From NCBI GenBank assembly GCA_902547755.1, contig CACCPA010000012.1, positions 1-50,368 on the forward strand: a DNA stretch of 50,368 bases, written 5' to 3'. The stretch is from Halieaceae bacterium (GTDB taxonomy: Bacteria > Pseudomonadota > Gammaproteobacteria > Pseudomonadales > Halieaceae). A program made the position numbers and the translations under genes. Every line of letters starts with the position of its first letter. The first letter of the stretch is position 1. The notes under the pieces were generated by a model. It was not told the origin of the DNA. It saw only the letters and a program-made list of their open reading frames with translations, and did not search any database. Positions 8,477 through 18,275 of this stretch are shown here, in pieces.

Positions 8477-9227
8477 TTCTCAGCTGAAGTTGTCAATTAT
8501 TGTTGCTTCTATGAATTCGGCGAAAGGTATTGGTCAGACGATTTCCAGTATTGCCAAACAAAACTATGAGAATCTAGAAGTTATTTTCATTGATGGAGGC
8601 TCCGACGATGACACCCTAAAAATCATCAATGATTGTACCTTAAGCGATATCAAAGTAGTTTCAGAAGCCGATGAAGGTATAGCAGATGCATGGAACAAAG
8701 GGCTCAATTTGTGTTCGGGTGATGTTATCACCATATTAAATTCTGACGATTATTATGACGATGGCGTTATCGAAAAAGTTATGCCGTATTTCACTACTTC
8801 AGATATTCCCTTAATTGGTTTTGGTGATGTCACTGTGATAAATGAAGAGTCTGGCGATCGTACTAAAGTATTTGGAAAATCTAGAGGTAAGATCGGCTTA
8901 TTGAATGGTTTTGGCTTCCTTCATCCATCGGTTTTTTTCAATAGAAAGGCATTGGATTCAGTGGGTGAATTTAACAAAAAAATCATGGTTGCTATGGATG
9001 CTGACTGGTTGCTAAGAGCGTATTTTGGTGGCGTAAGTTTCAGGAAAATCCCTAGCCATACCTTCATGTTAACGGGAGGTGTCAGTGATGTTAATAAATA
9101 CACCGGGGTTGGCGAATATCTAGATGCTCTTATTAGGCAGGGTTATTCTGGGAACTTTGTTCTTCTTTTCTTTGCGCTCAGATTTCTAGGACATTTAAGA
9201 AGCATCCTCACGTTGGGAAGATTATAA
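8466..9227 (+). CDS. Family 2 glycosyltransferase (WcaA-like)
   Basis: A 253-residue GT-A glycosyltransferase. The chosen ATG at 8466 follows a GGGAG ribosome-binding site five bases upstream; a TTG at 8454 would add four residues with no better site. LSIIVASMNSAKGIGQTISS forms the nucleotide-binding strand, DGGSDDDT the second loop, and LNSDDYY the DxD-type metal site. HPSVFFNR and MDADWLLRAYFGG match the acceptor region seen in small colanic-acid-type transferases. The start overlaps the end of the previous transferase. Donor and linkage cannot be assigned. Confidence 0.87.
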   Translation: MKHSSQLKLSIIVASMNSAKGIGQTISSIAKQNYENLEVIFIDGGSDDDTLKIINDCTLSDIKVVSEADEGIADAWNKGLNLCSGDVITILNSDDYYDDGVIEKVMPYFTTSDIPLIGFGDVTVINEESGDRTKVFGKSRGKIGLLNGFGFLHPSVFFNRKALDSVGEFNKKIMVAMDADWLLRAYFGGVSFRKIPSHTFMLTGGVSDVNKYTGVGEYLDALIRQGYSGNFVLLFFALRFLGHLRSILTLGRL

Positions 9228-9229
9228 CC

Positions 9230-10363
9230 GTGGATAGTACGCGATATCTTTATATTATTAATACCTCTGATGAGCTCAATAATGTTATTTTAGGACATGC
9301 CGAGTTTGCTAAGGAGGCGGGATTTATACCAGTATTCGTTTTTCCGTGGCGAAACGGTGGTGGCCGATTCAACGATTATGGGAACTATGAAACAATAAGA
9401 TTGAATTTTGTATTTAAGAGCACTAGTCCTTTATCTTATCTTATCAGTATTTTAAAGTTTATTTTCTTTACTACCACAATGCTGATTTTAAAAAATAACG
9501 TTAGATATGTGCTTGCAATAGATTTGACTGGAGTGCTCGCCTCAGCTTTCTTAAAGATTCGGGGCTGTAAAGTATATACGTTAGTAAACGATAACTTTGC
9601 TGCTAGATATAAGCTACCTGAGTTTTTTTCTTGGATTTTGCGTAAATTTGAAACAGGTGCTTATAAGTTGCTAAGTTCGCACTGCATTTTCCCAGATGCG
9701 TCGCGGCATAGACTGCTTGGGTCGCCAAACATAGGCCCAGTTTCTTATCTCCCTAATGTTCTGAAAACGGTTAAATCGCCTAGGTATAAAGGAAATCAAG
9801 GCGAGAAGTTAATGGTTTTATTTTGCGGTTGGTTAGTCGAGAGTAGGGGCGTAGAGTTAATACCACGGCTACTTGAAATAACACATCCAAATGTTGAATT
9901 CGTTTTGGTTGGAGCAGGCAGTGATGACCTACTGCAGGTATTGAGGGAGTCGAGTAGGGTTACGGTGATGAATGCCGTCGCTCGAGAAGAGTGCTTAAAT
10001 ATCATGTGCAATATAGATATCAATTTTGCATTTTATAATCCATCGATACCCATAAATCGGGTTGCATTACCGCAAAAGGTTTATGATTCTATTTTAGTTG
10101 GTTGCCCTATTTTTATTAACTCTGAAGTCGCTATGGCGGATTCTTTGGTCGTGACTGGCGGTTGTCTACGAGCTCCCTATTTTGATATCAATGATATTGC
10201 TGACCAGCTAACCTCACTTGCAGAAAGCAAAGAAATCTTGCACACGATGGCGACGAGTTTGTGGATGTCTGAATATAGAGAAAAGACCATAGACTACGAG
10301 CTAGTCAGATGCCAGGGTGTTAAAATGTACAGTAAATTTTTGGATGCAGCGATCGATCACTAA
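9230..10363 (+). CDS. Glycosyltransferase (GT4-like, GT-B fold)
   Basis: A 377-residue protein beginning at a GTG two bases after the previous stop, with GGGAAG upstream. The N-terminal half is poorly conserved and contains a hydrophobic stretch (about 68-90) that could associate with the membrane. The C-terminal half looks like a GT-B nucleotide-sugar domain: LMVLFCGWLVESRGVELIPRL, FVLVGAGSDD and a later PQKVYDSILVGCPIF segment matching the GT4 EP(x)KxxE region in weakened form. It closes the first gene block, since about 196 bases without a gene follow. The family call is moderate; donor and acceptor are unknown. Confidence 0.7.
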   Translation: MDSTRYLYIINTSDELNNVILGHAEFAKEAGFIPVFVFPWRNGGGRFNDYGNYETIRLNFVFKSTSPLSYLISILKFIFFTTTMLILKNNVRYVLAIDLTGVLASAFLKIRGCKVYTLVNDNFAARYKLPEFFSWILRKFETGAYKLLSSHCIFPDASRHRLLGSPNIGPVSYLPNVLKTVKSPRYKGNQGEKLMVLFCGWLVESRGVELIPRLLEITHPNVEFVLVGAGSDDLLQVLRESSRVTVMNAVAREECLNIMCNIDINFAFYNPSIPINRVALPQKVYDSILVGCPIFINSEVAMADSLVVTGGCLRAPYFDINDIADQLTSLAESKEILHTMATSLWMSEYREKTIDYELVRCQGVKMYSKFLDAAIDH

Positions 10364-10559
10364 CACATTCCAAACGGCCGAAAATTTATCTATGTATTGA
10401 TGTCATTAGAGAGCTCAATGATCTGATACTTGGGTGTCTGTGTTGTTTGAATTGAGGCATATGGGCTTATGTTTATTTCTCAATACACGAAGACATGTTC
10501 CAGGATCGAGTTTTTCCGGTTTCTTATCGACATATTTCTATTCTTTAAAGGTGTAGTAC

Positions 10560-11702
10560 ATGGTGGCTATTAAAAAAGTGTTGATGGTGTTTGGTACTCG
10601 TCCGGAGGCAATCAAAATGGCGCCGCTTTATCTGGCGCTTAAAAATTCTCCAGAAAATTTTGAAGTTCTATTGTGTGTAACTGGGCAACATAGGGAGATG
10701 CTAGACCAAGTTCTTCAGTTATTCGAAATACAGCCGGATTTTGATCTCGATATTATGAAAATGTCACAGTCTCTAAATCAGATTATGGCCTCCGTTGTTG
10801 TTGGGCTTAAGCCGGTGCTTGACGATGTGCGTCCCGATATTGTCCTTGTTCATGGTGACACAGCAACTAGTTTTGCTGCCGGCTTGGCAGCTTTCTACAA
10901 CCAGATCCTAGTAGGCCATGTTGAGGCGGGGCTTAGAACTGGAAATATTTCATCTCCATGGCCAGAGGAAGCTAATAGAAGATTAACCAGCGTTATTGCC
11001 AGCTACCATTTTGCTCCGACCGAGAGTTCCAAGGAAAATTTAATTAAAGAAAATGTTGCTAGTTCTAAGATTAGCGTAACTGGTAACACAGTCATTGATG
11101 CTTTATTTTTGGTGAGAGAAAAGCTGAGTATTGATAAAGAGTTGAAAGATCGTTTGTTAGAGCAGTTTAAATTTTTAGATATTGAAAAAAAATTAATACT
11201 TGTAACAGGTCATCGCCGAGAAAGTTTTGGCGGGGGCTTTGAACGTATTTGCAGCGCACTGCAAAAGGTATCTCAAAATAATCCAAATGTTCAAATTATA
11301 TATCCTGTACATTTAAATCCACATGTACAGGAGCCTGTAAACCGTATGCTAAATGGCTTGCATAATATATTTCTTGTTGAGCCGCTTGAATATCTAGCGT
11401 TCGTATACTTGATGGATCGGTCTTATATTATCTTGACTGATTCAGGTGGAATTCAAGAGGAGGCTCCTTCTTTAGGGAAGCCAGTTTTAGTGATGCGAGA
11501 TACAACCGAGAGGCCGGAAGCGGTAGATTCAGGGACGGTAAAGCTTGTAGGAACGGATGTAGACCTTATTGTGTCTGAGATCGAGAACTTGTTGAGAGAC
11601 AGCAAGAGGTACTTGTCTATGAGTGAGGCACATAACCCTTATGGTGATGGGCATGCTTGTGAGCGTATTATTAAGGTTTTAGGTGCCCCAAAAGATGAAT
11701 AA
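10560..11702 (+). CDS. wecB: UDP-N-acetylglucosamine 2-epimerase (non-hydrolysing)
   Basis: A 380-residue enzyme that interconverts UDP-GlcNAc and UDP-ManNAc. Diagnostic motifs are [10 protein letters not shown] at the N-terminus, VHGDT near 97-101, [10 protein letters not shown] near 119-128, [11 protein letters not shown] near 216-226 and [11 protein letters not shown] near 291-301. Full length matches the family (about 375). The gene follows a 196-base gap after the first block, which may hold a promoter, though I could not pick a convincing one. It overlaps the dehydrogenase WecC by eight bases, so the pair makes UDP-ManNAcA, a common acidic sugar of O-antigens, capsules and enterobacterial common antigen. 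Confidence 0.95.
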   Translation: MVAIKKVLMVFGTRPEAIKMAPLYLALKNSPENFEVLLCVTGQHREMLDQVLQLFEIQPDFDLDIMKMSQSLNQIMASVVVGLKPVLDDVRPDIVLVHGDTATSFAAGLAAFYNQILVGHVEAGLRTGNISSPWPEEANRRLTSVIASYHFAPTESSKENLIKENVASSKISVTGNTVIDALFLVREKLSIDKELKDRLLEQFKFLDIEKKLILVTGHRRESFGGGFERICSALQKVSQNNPNVQIIYPVHLNPHVQEPVNRMLNGLHNIFLVEPLEYLAFVYLMDRSYIILTDSGGIQEEAPSLGKPVLVMRDTTERPEAVDSGTVKLVGTDVDLIVSEIENLLRDSKRYLSMSEAHNPYGDGHACERIIKVLGAPKDE

Positions 11703-13005
11703 GAAAAAAATATTTTCGAAAATTTGCGTATTGGGTTTGGGGTATATAGGGCTGCCTACTGCAGCTATGTTTGCCTCGCGAGAGCGTTCAGTAATAGGAG
11801 TTGATATAAACCAAAGTACAGTTGACACAGTAAATTTAGGTCAAATACACATCGTCGAACCTGGGCTGGAAGGAGTAGTGCATACAGCTGTAAATAAAGG
11901 GTTCCTTTATGCCTCTAATGTTCCATTGGCTGCGGATGCATTTTTAATTGCAGTGCCGACGCCTATTCAATTCCTTGATGGTGACGAGATGTTACCGCAA
12001 CCAAATCTGTCTTATATAAAGGCTGCCACACAATCAATTTCTTTGGTATTAAAGAAAGGAGATTTGGTGGTGCTTGAGTCGACATCTCCAGTTGGGACTA
12101 CCGAACAGGTTGCGGAATGGCTCGCTGCAGCTAGACCGGATTTGACCTTCCCGCAATCTCATGGATCAGCTTCGGATATTCGAATAGCATATTGCCCTGA
12201 ACGCGTTTTACCCGGGCAGGTCATCCGAGAGCTCATTACTAATGATCGCGTAATTGGCGGTATGACCAATGCATGTTCTAATTTGGCCGCTGATTTGTAT
12301 TCTATTTTAGTAGAAGGTAAATGCCACCTCACTAATGCTAAAACGGCCGAGATGGCAAAGCTAACTGAAAATAGCTGTCGTGATGTTCAAATTGCTTTCG
12401 CAAATGAGCTCTCAATAATTTGCGATGAGCTTGATATCAATGTATGGGAATTAATCTCGCTGTCTAATCGCCACCCTCGCGTCAATATTTTAAATCCTGG
12501 CCCTGGTGTAGGGGGGCACTGTATCGCAGTGGATCCCTGGTTTATTATTAGCAAAACCCCAGATAAGAGTCCGTTAATACGAGCGGCAAGGAATGTTAAT
12601 GACAGCAAACCAAAATGGGTCATTAACCAAATAGATAAGGCCTTGTTGGAATTTTTGAAGGAAAATCCGGATAAATCGATGACCGATGTTATCGTAGCTT
12701 GTTATGGTCTTACATTTAAGGCAAATATAGACGACTTAAGAGAGAGTCCCGCTTTACAAATTACAATTGATCTTTCTTATGGTCATCAAGGAAGGGTTTT
12801 GGTTGTTGAGCCGAATATAGACTCACTTCCTAGAGAAATACCCAATCTAGAGTTAGTAAGTAAAGAGAAAGCTTTTGAAATGGCTCACATCCATGTTCTT
12901 CTTGTTGATCATGTTGAGTTTAAGAAACAGGATATTCCGGTAGGTAAGATTGTGGATACACGCGGAGTATGGCGCAATGTGAGCGTGTCGAATAGGACCC
13001 GTTAG
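11695..13005 (+). CDS. wecC: UDP-N-acetyl-D-mannosamine dehydrogenase
   Basis: A nucleotide-sugar dehydrogenase that oxidises UDP-ManNAc to UDP-ManNAcA using two NAD+. The ATG at 11695 gives [22 protein letters not shown], with the Rossmann motif [12 protein letters not shown] at 11683 would add four residues. Unlike the homologue at 775-2085, this one keeps the catalytic cysteine in [16 protein letters not shown] and the KLTEN helix. [10 protein letters not shown] is the subfamily motif that separates WecC from UDP-glucose dehydrogenases. It overlaps wecB by eight bases. After its stop, 125 bases without a gene precede the next one. Confidence 0.94.
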   Translation: MNKKKIFSKICVLGLGYIGLPTAAMFASRERSVIGVDINQSTVDTVNLGQIHIVEPGLEGVVHTAVNKGFLYASNVPLAADAFLIAVPTPIQFLDGDEMLPQPNLSYIKAATQSISLVLKKGDLVVLESTSPVGTTEQVAEWLAAARPDLTFPQSHGSASDIRIAYCPERVLPGQVIRELITNDRVIGGMTNACSNLAADLYSILVEGKCHLTNAKTAEMAKLTENSCRDVQIAFANELSIICDELDINVWELISLSNRHPRVNILNPGPGVGGHCIAVDPWFIISKTPDKSPLIRAARNVNDSKPKWVINQIDKALLEFLKENPDKSMTDVIVACYGLTFKANIDDLRESPALQITIDLSYGHQGRVLVVEPNIDSLPREIPNLELVSKEKAFEMAHIHVLLVDHVEFKKQDIPVGKIVDTRGVWRNVSVSNRTR

Positions 13006-13130
13006 CTTATATGTAGAAGGGTAATAGTCTTTGACATTACTGCGATTTTGTAAATCTCTTTTTGCCGGTACAAATATTATATTGGTGCGGTGTTTTAGGT
13101 AACATACACTTTAAAAAATAGGCTTCAGTA

Positions 13131-14312
13131 ATGAGTAACTCAAAATACAACTCGCAGAAAGTCCATTATGACCTTTCTGCGCCAACGTCAAAATTCCAGA
13201 GAGTTTGGCGATCGATTAAGATGTGGGGTTTGCATAGGACGTTAGCTAAGACCATTAATCGACTCTCTCTTCCGTTAAGTCCAGTGTTCTATTTATTTCC
13301 CAGAAATAAAGATTTATTACTTGTTGGCTGTGGTCAGTTTGGCTTAAGTACAGCATCTTTTTTTATTGGCAAAAAGTTGGGTAACCGATTTTTGGGTTGC
13401 TATGATATAGATTTAAACCAGGCTAAGCGGGCAAAACGTACTTATAAATATAAATTTGTAGCGAATTCTTTTGAGGACTTGACTGATTTAGATGGAGCTA
13501 AGTATATGTTTGTAGCATCTAATCACGCTTCTCATGCTGCGCAAACAATAGCGGGCCTTGACAAAGGTCTTGTGGTTCATGTTGAAAAACCTATTTCGGT
13601 TTCATGGGAGCAACTGTCCAGTTTATCAAAGGTTGTTGAGGGTAAGGAAGATAGACTTTTTGTTGGCTATAATCGGCCTTTTGCTAAGGCCACTCAACTA
13701 TTACGTGAATATCTACCAGATGGTGATGGACCTTTTACTATCCAGTACTTTATTGCGGGTCATGCTATTGATCCAAACCATTGGTATTACGATCCCCAGG
13801 AAGGAACGAGAATTTGTGGGAATGTTGGGCATTGGATTGATCTAACCGTTCATTTATTAAGTCAGAGAGATATAGCAGATAAATGGGAGATCACAATCGT
13901 TTACTCTGATCTAGATTTAAGAGAAGAAAACTTTTCGCTTTCGATGAAGTCAGATAAAGGCGATTTGATTAGTATGGTGTTTACTACTAGGGGAGAGCCG
14001 TTTGATGGGGTAAGCGAAACCATCAATTTACAGCATGGTAACGTTATGGCTAAGATTGAAGATTATCAGTCAATGAAGCTGTGGAAGGGAAATTATTTCA
14101 GAAGCTACAAATTTTACCCTAAAGATGTTGGCCATAAAAGTTCGGTAGTCCAAATGTTCGACGATCATCCAAAATACCGGAGGCCTTGGAGTGAAATATA
14201 CTTGTCCACCATGTTAATGCTTCACATTACAGACATGGTTAGAGGGGAAATTACATTCAGTAATTTTTCTTTCCATGACGCAGATTTAAAAGTGCGCGGC
14301 GCTTGTAAATAA
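13131..14312 (+). CDS. Gfo/Idh/MocA family oxidoreductase
   Basis: A 393-residue oxidoreductase. It has an N-terminal extension of about 55 residues with a basic, weakly amphipathic character before the Rossmann motif VGCGQFGLST. The EKPIS motif (VHVEKPIS) follows, and the substrate domain contains GTRICGNVGHWIDLTVHLL, which supplies the conserved His/Asp. Such enzymes change a ring hydroxyl of a sugar. The next gene carries a second domain of the same family, so two related redox steps may be used. It is separated from both neighbours by 125-140 bases. The substrate is unknown. Confidence 0.82.
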   Translation: MSNSKYNSQKVHYDLSAPTSKFQRVWRSIKMWGLHRTLAKTINRLSLPLSPVFYLFPRNKDLLLVGCGQFGLSTASFFIGKKLGNRFLGCYDIDLNQAKRAKRTYKYKFVANSFEDLTDLDGAKYMFVASNHASHAAQTIAGLDKGLVVHVEKPISVSWEQLSSLSKVVEGKEDRLFVGYNRPFAKATQLLREYLPDGDGPFTIQYFIAGHAIDPNHWYYDPQEGTRICGNVGHWIDLTVHLLSQRDIADKWEITIVYSDLDLREENFSLSMKSDKGDLISMVFTTRGEPFDGVSETINLQHGNVMAKIEDYQSMKLWKGNYFRSYKFYPKDVGHKSSVVQMFDDHPKYRRPWSEIYLSTMLMLHITDMVRGEITFSNFSFHDADLKVRGACK

Positions 14313-14452
14313 AAATATCATCCGTTATTCGGTGACCATATGGATGCGGTCTTCGCTTGTCCGATACCCAAAAGGACTGAACATTGGCCGGATGGCTATT
14401 ATCTATAAAAGAAGGCTTATGAGAACTTTAGAGTTTTTACAGGAAGGTTAAC

Positions 14453-16579
14453 ATGCGACAGATATTACAGAATTTAAAAGATGGAGAAACGATGCTTGTT
14501 GAAATTCCTGCGCCATCAAACCGTTTGGGTAACGTATTAATCAAAACTAACAATAGCGTCGTCTCTGCAGGAACAGAAAGAATGTTGGTTAACTTTGGGA
14601 AAGCAAATTATATAGAAAAGGCTCGCCAGCAACCAGATAAGGTTAAGCAGGTGTTAAACAAAGTTAAAACTGATGGTTTGAAACCCACAATAGAGGCTGT
14701 TACCAGTAAATTAGAGCAGCCTCTTCCACTGGGATATTGTAATGCAGGGATAGTAATTGATTCCGAAGTTTCCGAGTTTAAAGTTGGTGATAGGGTCATC
14801 TCAAATGGCCATCATGCTGAAATAGTAAGGGTTCCAGGCAATCTTTGTGCAAAAATTCCGGATAATGTCGATGATGAATCTGCCGCATTTACGGTGCTAG
14901 GTTCTATTGCATTGCAAGGAGTCAGACTGATTTCTCCGACTATAGGTGAGGCGATAGTGGTTTCTGGTTTGGGATTAATCGGATTAATAGCCGTACAGAT
15001 ATTAAAAGCGAATGGTTGTAGGGTGTTAGGGATAGATTTTGACGAACGTAAATGTGCGCTCGCCCGTGAGTTTGGAGCCGATACCGTTAATCTTAGTGTT
15101 GGCGAGGATCCTTTATTGGTGGCAAATTCGTTTTCTCGTGGACGTGGCGTAGACGCAGTTTTAATTACAGCCGCAACGGATAGTAATGAGCCTATGAGCC
15201 AGGCCGCCAATATGCTTCGCAAGCGAGGTCGCATTGTTTTGGTTGGAGTTGTAGGGCTTGAGCTCTCAAGAGCTGAGTTTTATGAAAAAGAAATTACCTT
15301 TCAAGTTTCGTGCTCTTATGGCCCAGGTCGATATGACCCCCAATACGAAGATCAGGGAAGAGATTACCCCGTTGGATTTGTAAGATGGACTGAACAGCGC
15401 AACTTTGAGGCTGTTCTTGATATGATATCTGACGGGGCCATACAAATACTGCCGTTGATCACTCATAGGTTTAACTTTGAAGATGCACTGTCGGCTTATG
15501 AGCAGCTCAATAATTCAAAAGCATTAGGAATTGTTCTTGCATATAGTTCTGCGCTAGGCGATTTAGACAAGCAAGATGTTCTTATTGGCGATAATGATCA
15601 ATATTATAGTTCCGATGCAGTTACCTGCGGATTTCTTGGTGGAGGTAACTACGCTTCTAGAGTTTTGATTCCTGCCTTCAGAAAATCAGGTGCTAAAATG
15701 GAAACACTCGTTACTAGTCGCGGAGTTAATTCTAGTGTTCAGGGAAAAAAGAATGGGTTCAATATTGCTTCAACCTCAGAGTCTAGTGTCATCAATTCGA
15801 GAACGATCAATACCGTGGTCATTGCGACTCAGCACAATTTGCATGCTCTTCAGGTCATTGAGGCTTTGAAACAACATAAGCATGTGTTCGTTGAGAAGCC
15901 CCTGGCTATAAACGCAGACGAATTACAAGAAATTAAAAGTGTCTATGCGTCTATTAAAGGTGAGAAGCCAAAATTGATGGTTGGATTTAATCGACGCTTT
16001 GCTCCCCACATAATAAAAATGAAAAACTTACTTAGTCCGCAAGATGGGCCTAAGATTTTTATAATGACAGTTAATGCGGGTGAAATCCCAGGTGAACACT
16101 GGACCCAAGATGCTCTTGTTGGTGGAGGAAGGATCATTGGAGAGGGGTGTCACTTCATCGATTTACTAAAATTTCTTACAGGAAGCAAAATAGCGGGCTT
16201 TAGTGCGACTAAAGTGGGCGAATACCCAGGAATTAAGGTAAGGGGTGATAAAGTTTCGATTACATTAACCTTCGAAGATGGCTCTTTTGGAACGATTCAT
16301 TATCTATCAAATGGAGGGAAAGTATTTCCAAAAGAACGATTGGAGATATTTTGTAACGATGCTGTTCTTCAGTTGGATAATTTTAAAAAATTGAGGGGCT
16401 TTGGTTGGAAAGGGTTTAATAAAATGAATCTTTTGAATCAAAATAAAGGACAATATAACTGCGTGAAATCGTTCGTTGATTCTATTGAAAATGGAGGAAA
16501 ATCACCGATTAGTTTTGAAGATATTTTTGAAGTATCGAAATTTTCGATTGAAATATCAGACTACCTGTCAAAAACCTAG
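14453..16579 (+). CDS. Two-domain oxidoreductase: MDR dehydrogenase fused to Gfo/Idh
   Basis: A 708-residue fusion. Residues about 1-365 form a medium-chain alcohol-dehydrogenase-like domain with the cofactor motif GLGLIGLIAVQ and a following acidic residue that favours NAD over NADP. Residues about 385-708 form a Gfo/Idh domain with GFLGGGNYASRVL, the FVEKP motif (HVFVEKPLAIN) and GGGRIIGEGCHFIDLLKFL. A short GD-rich linker (about 368-383) separates them. Proteins of this design often sit beside heparinase-like genes in polysaccharide clusters, as here, where that gene begins 34 bases later. The reaction is not established; two linked redox steps on one sugar, for example epimerisation through a keto intermediate, would fit. 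Confidence 0.87.
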   Translation: MRQILQNLKDGETMLVEIPAPSNRLGNVLIKTNNSVVSAGTERMLVNFGKANYIEKARQQPDKVKQVLNKVKTDGLKPTIEAVTSKLEQPLPLGYCNAGIVIDSEVSEFKVGDRVISNGHHAEIVRVPGNLCAKIPDNVDDESAAFTVLGSIALQGVRLISPTIGEAIVVSGLGLIGLIAVQILKANGCRVLGIDFDERKCALAREFGADTVNLSVGEDPLLVANSFSRGRGVDAVLITAATDSNEPMSQAANMLRKRGRIVLVGVVGLELSRAEFYEKEITFQVSCSYGPGRYDPQYEDQGRDYPVGFVRWTEQRNFEAVLDMISDGAIQILPLITHRFNFEDALSAYEQLNNSKALGIVLAYSSALGDLDKQDVLIGDNDQYYSSDAVTCGFLGGGNYASRVLIPAFRKSGAKMETLVTSRGVNSSVQGKKNGFNIASTSESSVINSRTINTVVIATQHNLHALQVIEALKQHKHVFVEKPLAINADELQEIKSVYASIKGEKPKLMVGFNRRFAPHIIKMKNLLSPQDGPKIFIMTVNAGEIPGEHWTQDALVGGGRIIGEGCHFIDLLKFLTGSKIAGFSATKVGEYPGIKVRGDKVSITLTFEDGSFGTIHYLSNGGKVFPKERLEIFCNDAVLQLDNFKKLRGFGWKGFNKMNLLNQNKGQYNCVKSFVDSIENGGKSPISFEDIFEVSKFSIEISDYLSKT

Positions 16580-16613
16580 TTAGCGTATACAGTTTTTTTC
16601 GTTTACAAATATA

Positions 16614-18275
16614 GTGCTACTGATGAGTAATTATATAAAACAGGCCGGCCGCTATTGGCGAACATTGAAGCATTTACAGGCGGGTCAAATACTAAATAGG
16701 TTATCACGACGGTTTGTTCCAGCTAAGTCACCTTTGGCAACGATTCCGCTTGTGTCGCAGTTCAAACCCAATATTAATTGGCCTGCCAAAAAAGAGTCTA
16801 TTTTAGCCCATTCCAGATTTTTGTTTTTAAATGAAGAGAAAAAGTTAAATTTTCCGGACGACTGGGAGAATAAAAACATTCCACTTTTGTGGGTATACAA
16901 CCTTCATTATCATGATGGGCTTTTGTCGATGGATACAGAAGGTGACTTAAAAAAAAGTCATATAAAAAAATGGATTGCAGGAAATTTAAGTATGTCAGGT
17001 GTGGGCTGGGCGCCTTACCCCACCTCTTTGCGAGTTGTGAATTGGATCAAGTGGAGTTGGATCAGTAAAGAACATATAGAGAGTTTTGATCGTAGTCTTG
17101 CAGTTCAAATATCCCATCTTTATCACTCCCTCGAATATCATTTAATGGGAAATCATTTGCTTGAAAATGCGAAAGCGTTGATATTCGGCGGGTGCTACTT
17201 TGAAGGTGGTGAGGCTACGCGATGGTTGAATAAAGGTCTTACGATTCTTGATAAACAACTACGCGAACAAATCCTTGACGATGGTGGACATTTTGAACTA
17301 TCACCTATGTATCACAGCATAATGTTAGAATTAGTTTTAGATCTATTAGCTCTTTCAAAACAGATTGATTGCCCAAGGTCTCTTCGCTCTAGGAGTTCGA
17401 TGTTGTTTTCTGTCGCGCAAAAGATGAATACTTGGCTTGCAATTATGGTCCACCCAGATAATGAAATTTCATTTTTCAATGATGCTTCCACCGGAATTGC
17501 GCTCCCCCCAACGACTCTTAAGGCGTATTTAAATACTTTGGAAGTAAAAGAGATTGATCCTGATACGTTTGGGGTAAAGTATTTATCAACTTCCGGATAC
17601 ATACGGATGGAGAATAAAGTTGGGGTCTTATTTGCTGATGTCGCTGAAATAGGCGCATCATATCTGGCTGGTCATGGTCATGCCGATGCACTTTCGATTG
17701 AGTTTTCATTATTTGGGCATAGATTATTTGTAAATCTTGGCACATCAGAATATGGCCAAGGAGCACGACGAGATTTTGAACGAAGTACGGCAGCTCATTC
17801 TACGCTAGAACTTAATGGCGAAAATTCATCGGAAATTTGGAGTGGATTTAGAGTAGGGCGTCGAGCACGAGTTTCAAATGTGGATATAAAGTCAGATGAA
17901 GGCCAATATGAGTTGGTTGCCCAGCATAATGGGTATAGATATCTGTCTGGGCGACCAGTGCACTTAAGGCGAATTTTGTTTTCTGAAGGTGGTCTGGAAA
18001 TAATGGATGAGATAAATAAGCAAAGTCATCTAGGCTGTGTACGTTTTCATATTCATCCCAGAATAAGGCTACTCATAGCAGAGTGTGGTTCCCGTGGGTT
18101 TTTGATGTTTCCGGATGGCTCCGAGGTCGTTTGGGAGGCTGATGCCGACCTGGTGTTCGAAGAAGATAATGAGTATGCGTGGGAATTCGGCAAGAAAATA
18201 CCCACGAAGACTTTAGTACTCCAGCAAAATAAAAGCAATAGGTCTACATTTAAGGTTAAGTGGATATGCCACTAA
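16614..18275 (+). CDS. Heparinase II/III family protein
   Basis: A 553-residue protein of the heparinase II/III family, whose members cleave uronic-acid-containing polysaccharides by beta-elimination. The N-terminal half is the helical toroid domain, with NHLLENAKALIFGG and HFELSPMYHSIML carrying conserved Asn, Glu, Tyr and His. The C-terminal half is the beta-sheet domain, with GHGHADALSIEFSLFGHRL. No signal peptide is seen; the N-terminus is basic (YIKQAGRYWRTLKHLQ). The start may be GTG 16614 or ATG 16623. It overlaps the next glycosyltransferase. A role in trimming or modifying the cluster's own glycan is inferred, since such genes recur in biosynthetic rather than catabolic loci. Confidence 0.85.
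   Translation: MLLMSNYIKQAGRYWRTLKHLQAGQILNRLSRRFVPAKSPLATIPLVSQFKPNINWPAKKESILAHSRFLFLNEEKKLNFPDDWENKNIPLLWVYNLHYHDGLLSMDTEGDLKKSHIKKWIAGNLSMSGVGWAPYPTSLRVVNWIKWSWISKEHIESFDRSLAVQISHLYHSLEYHLMGNHLLENAKALIFGGCYFEGGEATRWLNKGLTILDKQLREQILDDGGHFELSPMYHSIMLELVLDLLALSKQIDCPRSLRSRSSMLFSVAQKMNTWLAIMVHPDNEISFFNDASTGIALPPTTLKAYLNTLEVKEIDPDTFGVKYLSTSGYIRMENKVGVLFADVAEIGASYLAGHGHADALSIEFSLFGHRLFVNLGTSEYGQGARRDFERSTAAHSTLELNGENSSEIWSGFRVGRRARVSNVDIKSDEGQYELVAQHNGYRYLSGRPVHLRRILFSEGGLEIMDEINKQSHLGCVRFHIHPRIRLLIAECGSRGFLMFPDGSEVVWEADADLVFEEDNEYAWEFGKKIPTKTLVLQQNKSNRSTFKVKWICH

Noticed and set aside
13031-13056. TTGACA followed by TAAATC as a promoter before the Gfo/Idh gene
   Set aside because: The spacing is only about 14 bases, too short for a normal sigma-70 promoter.
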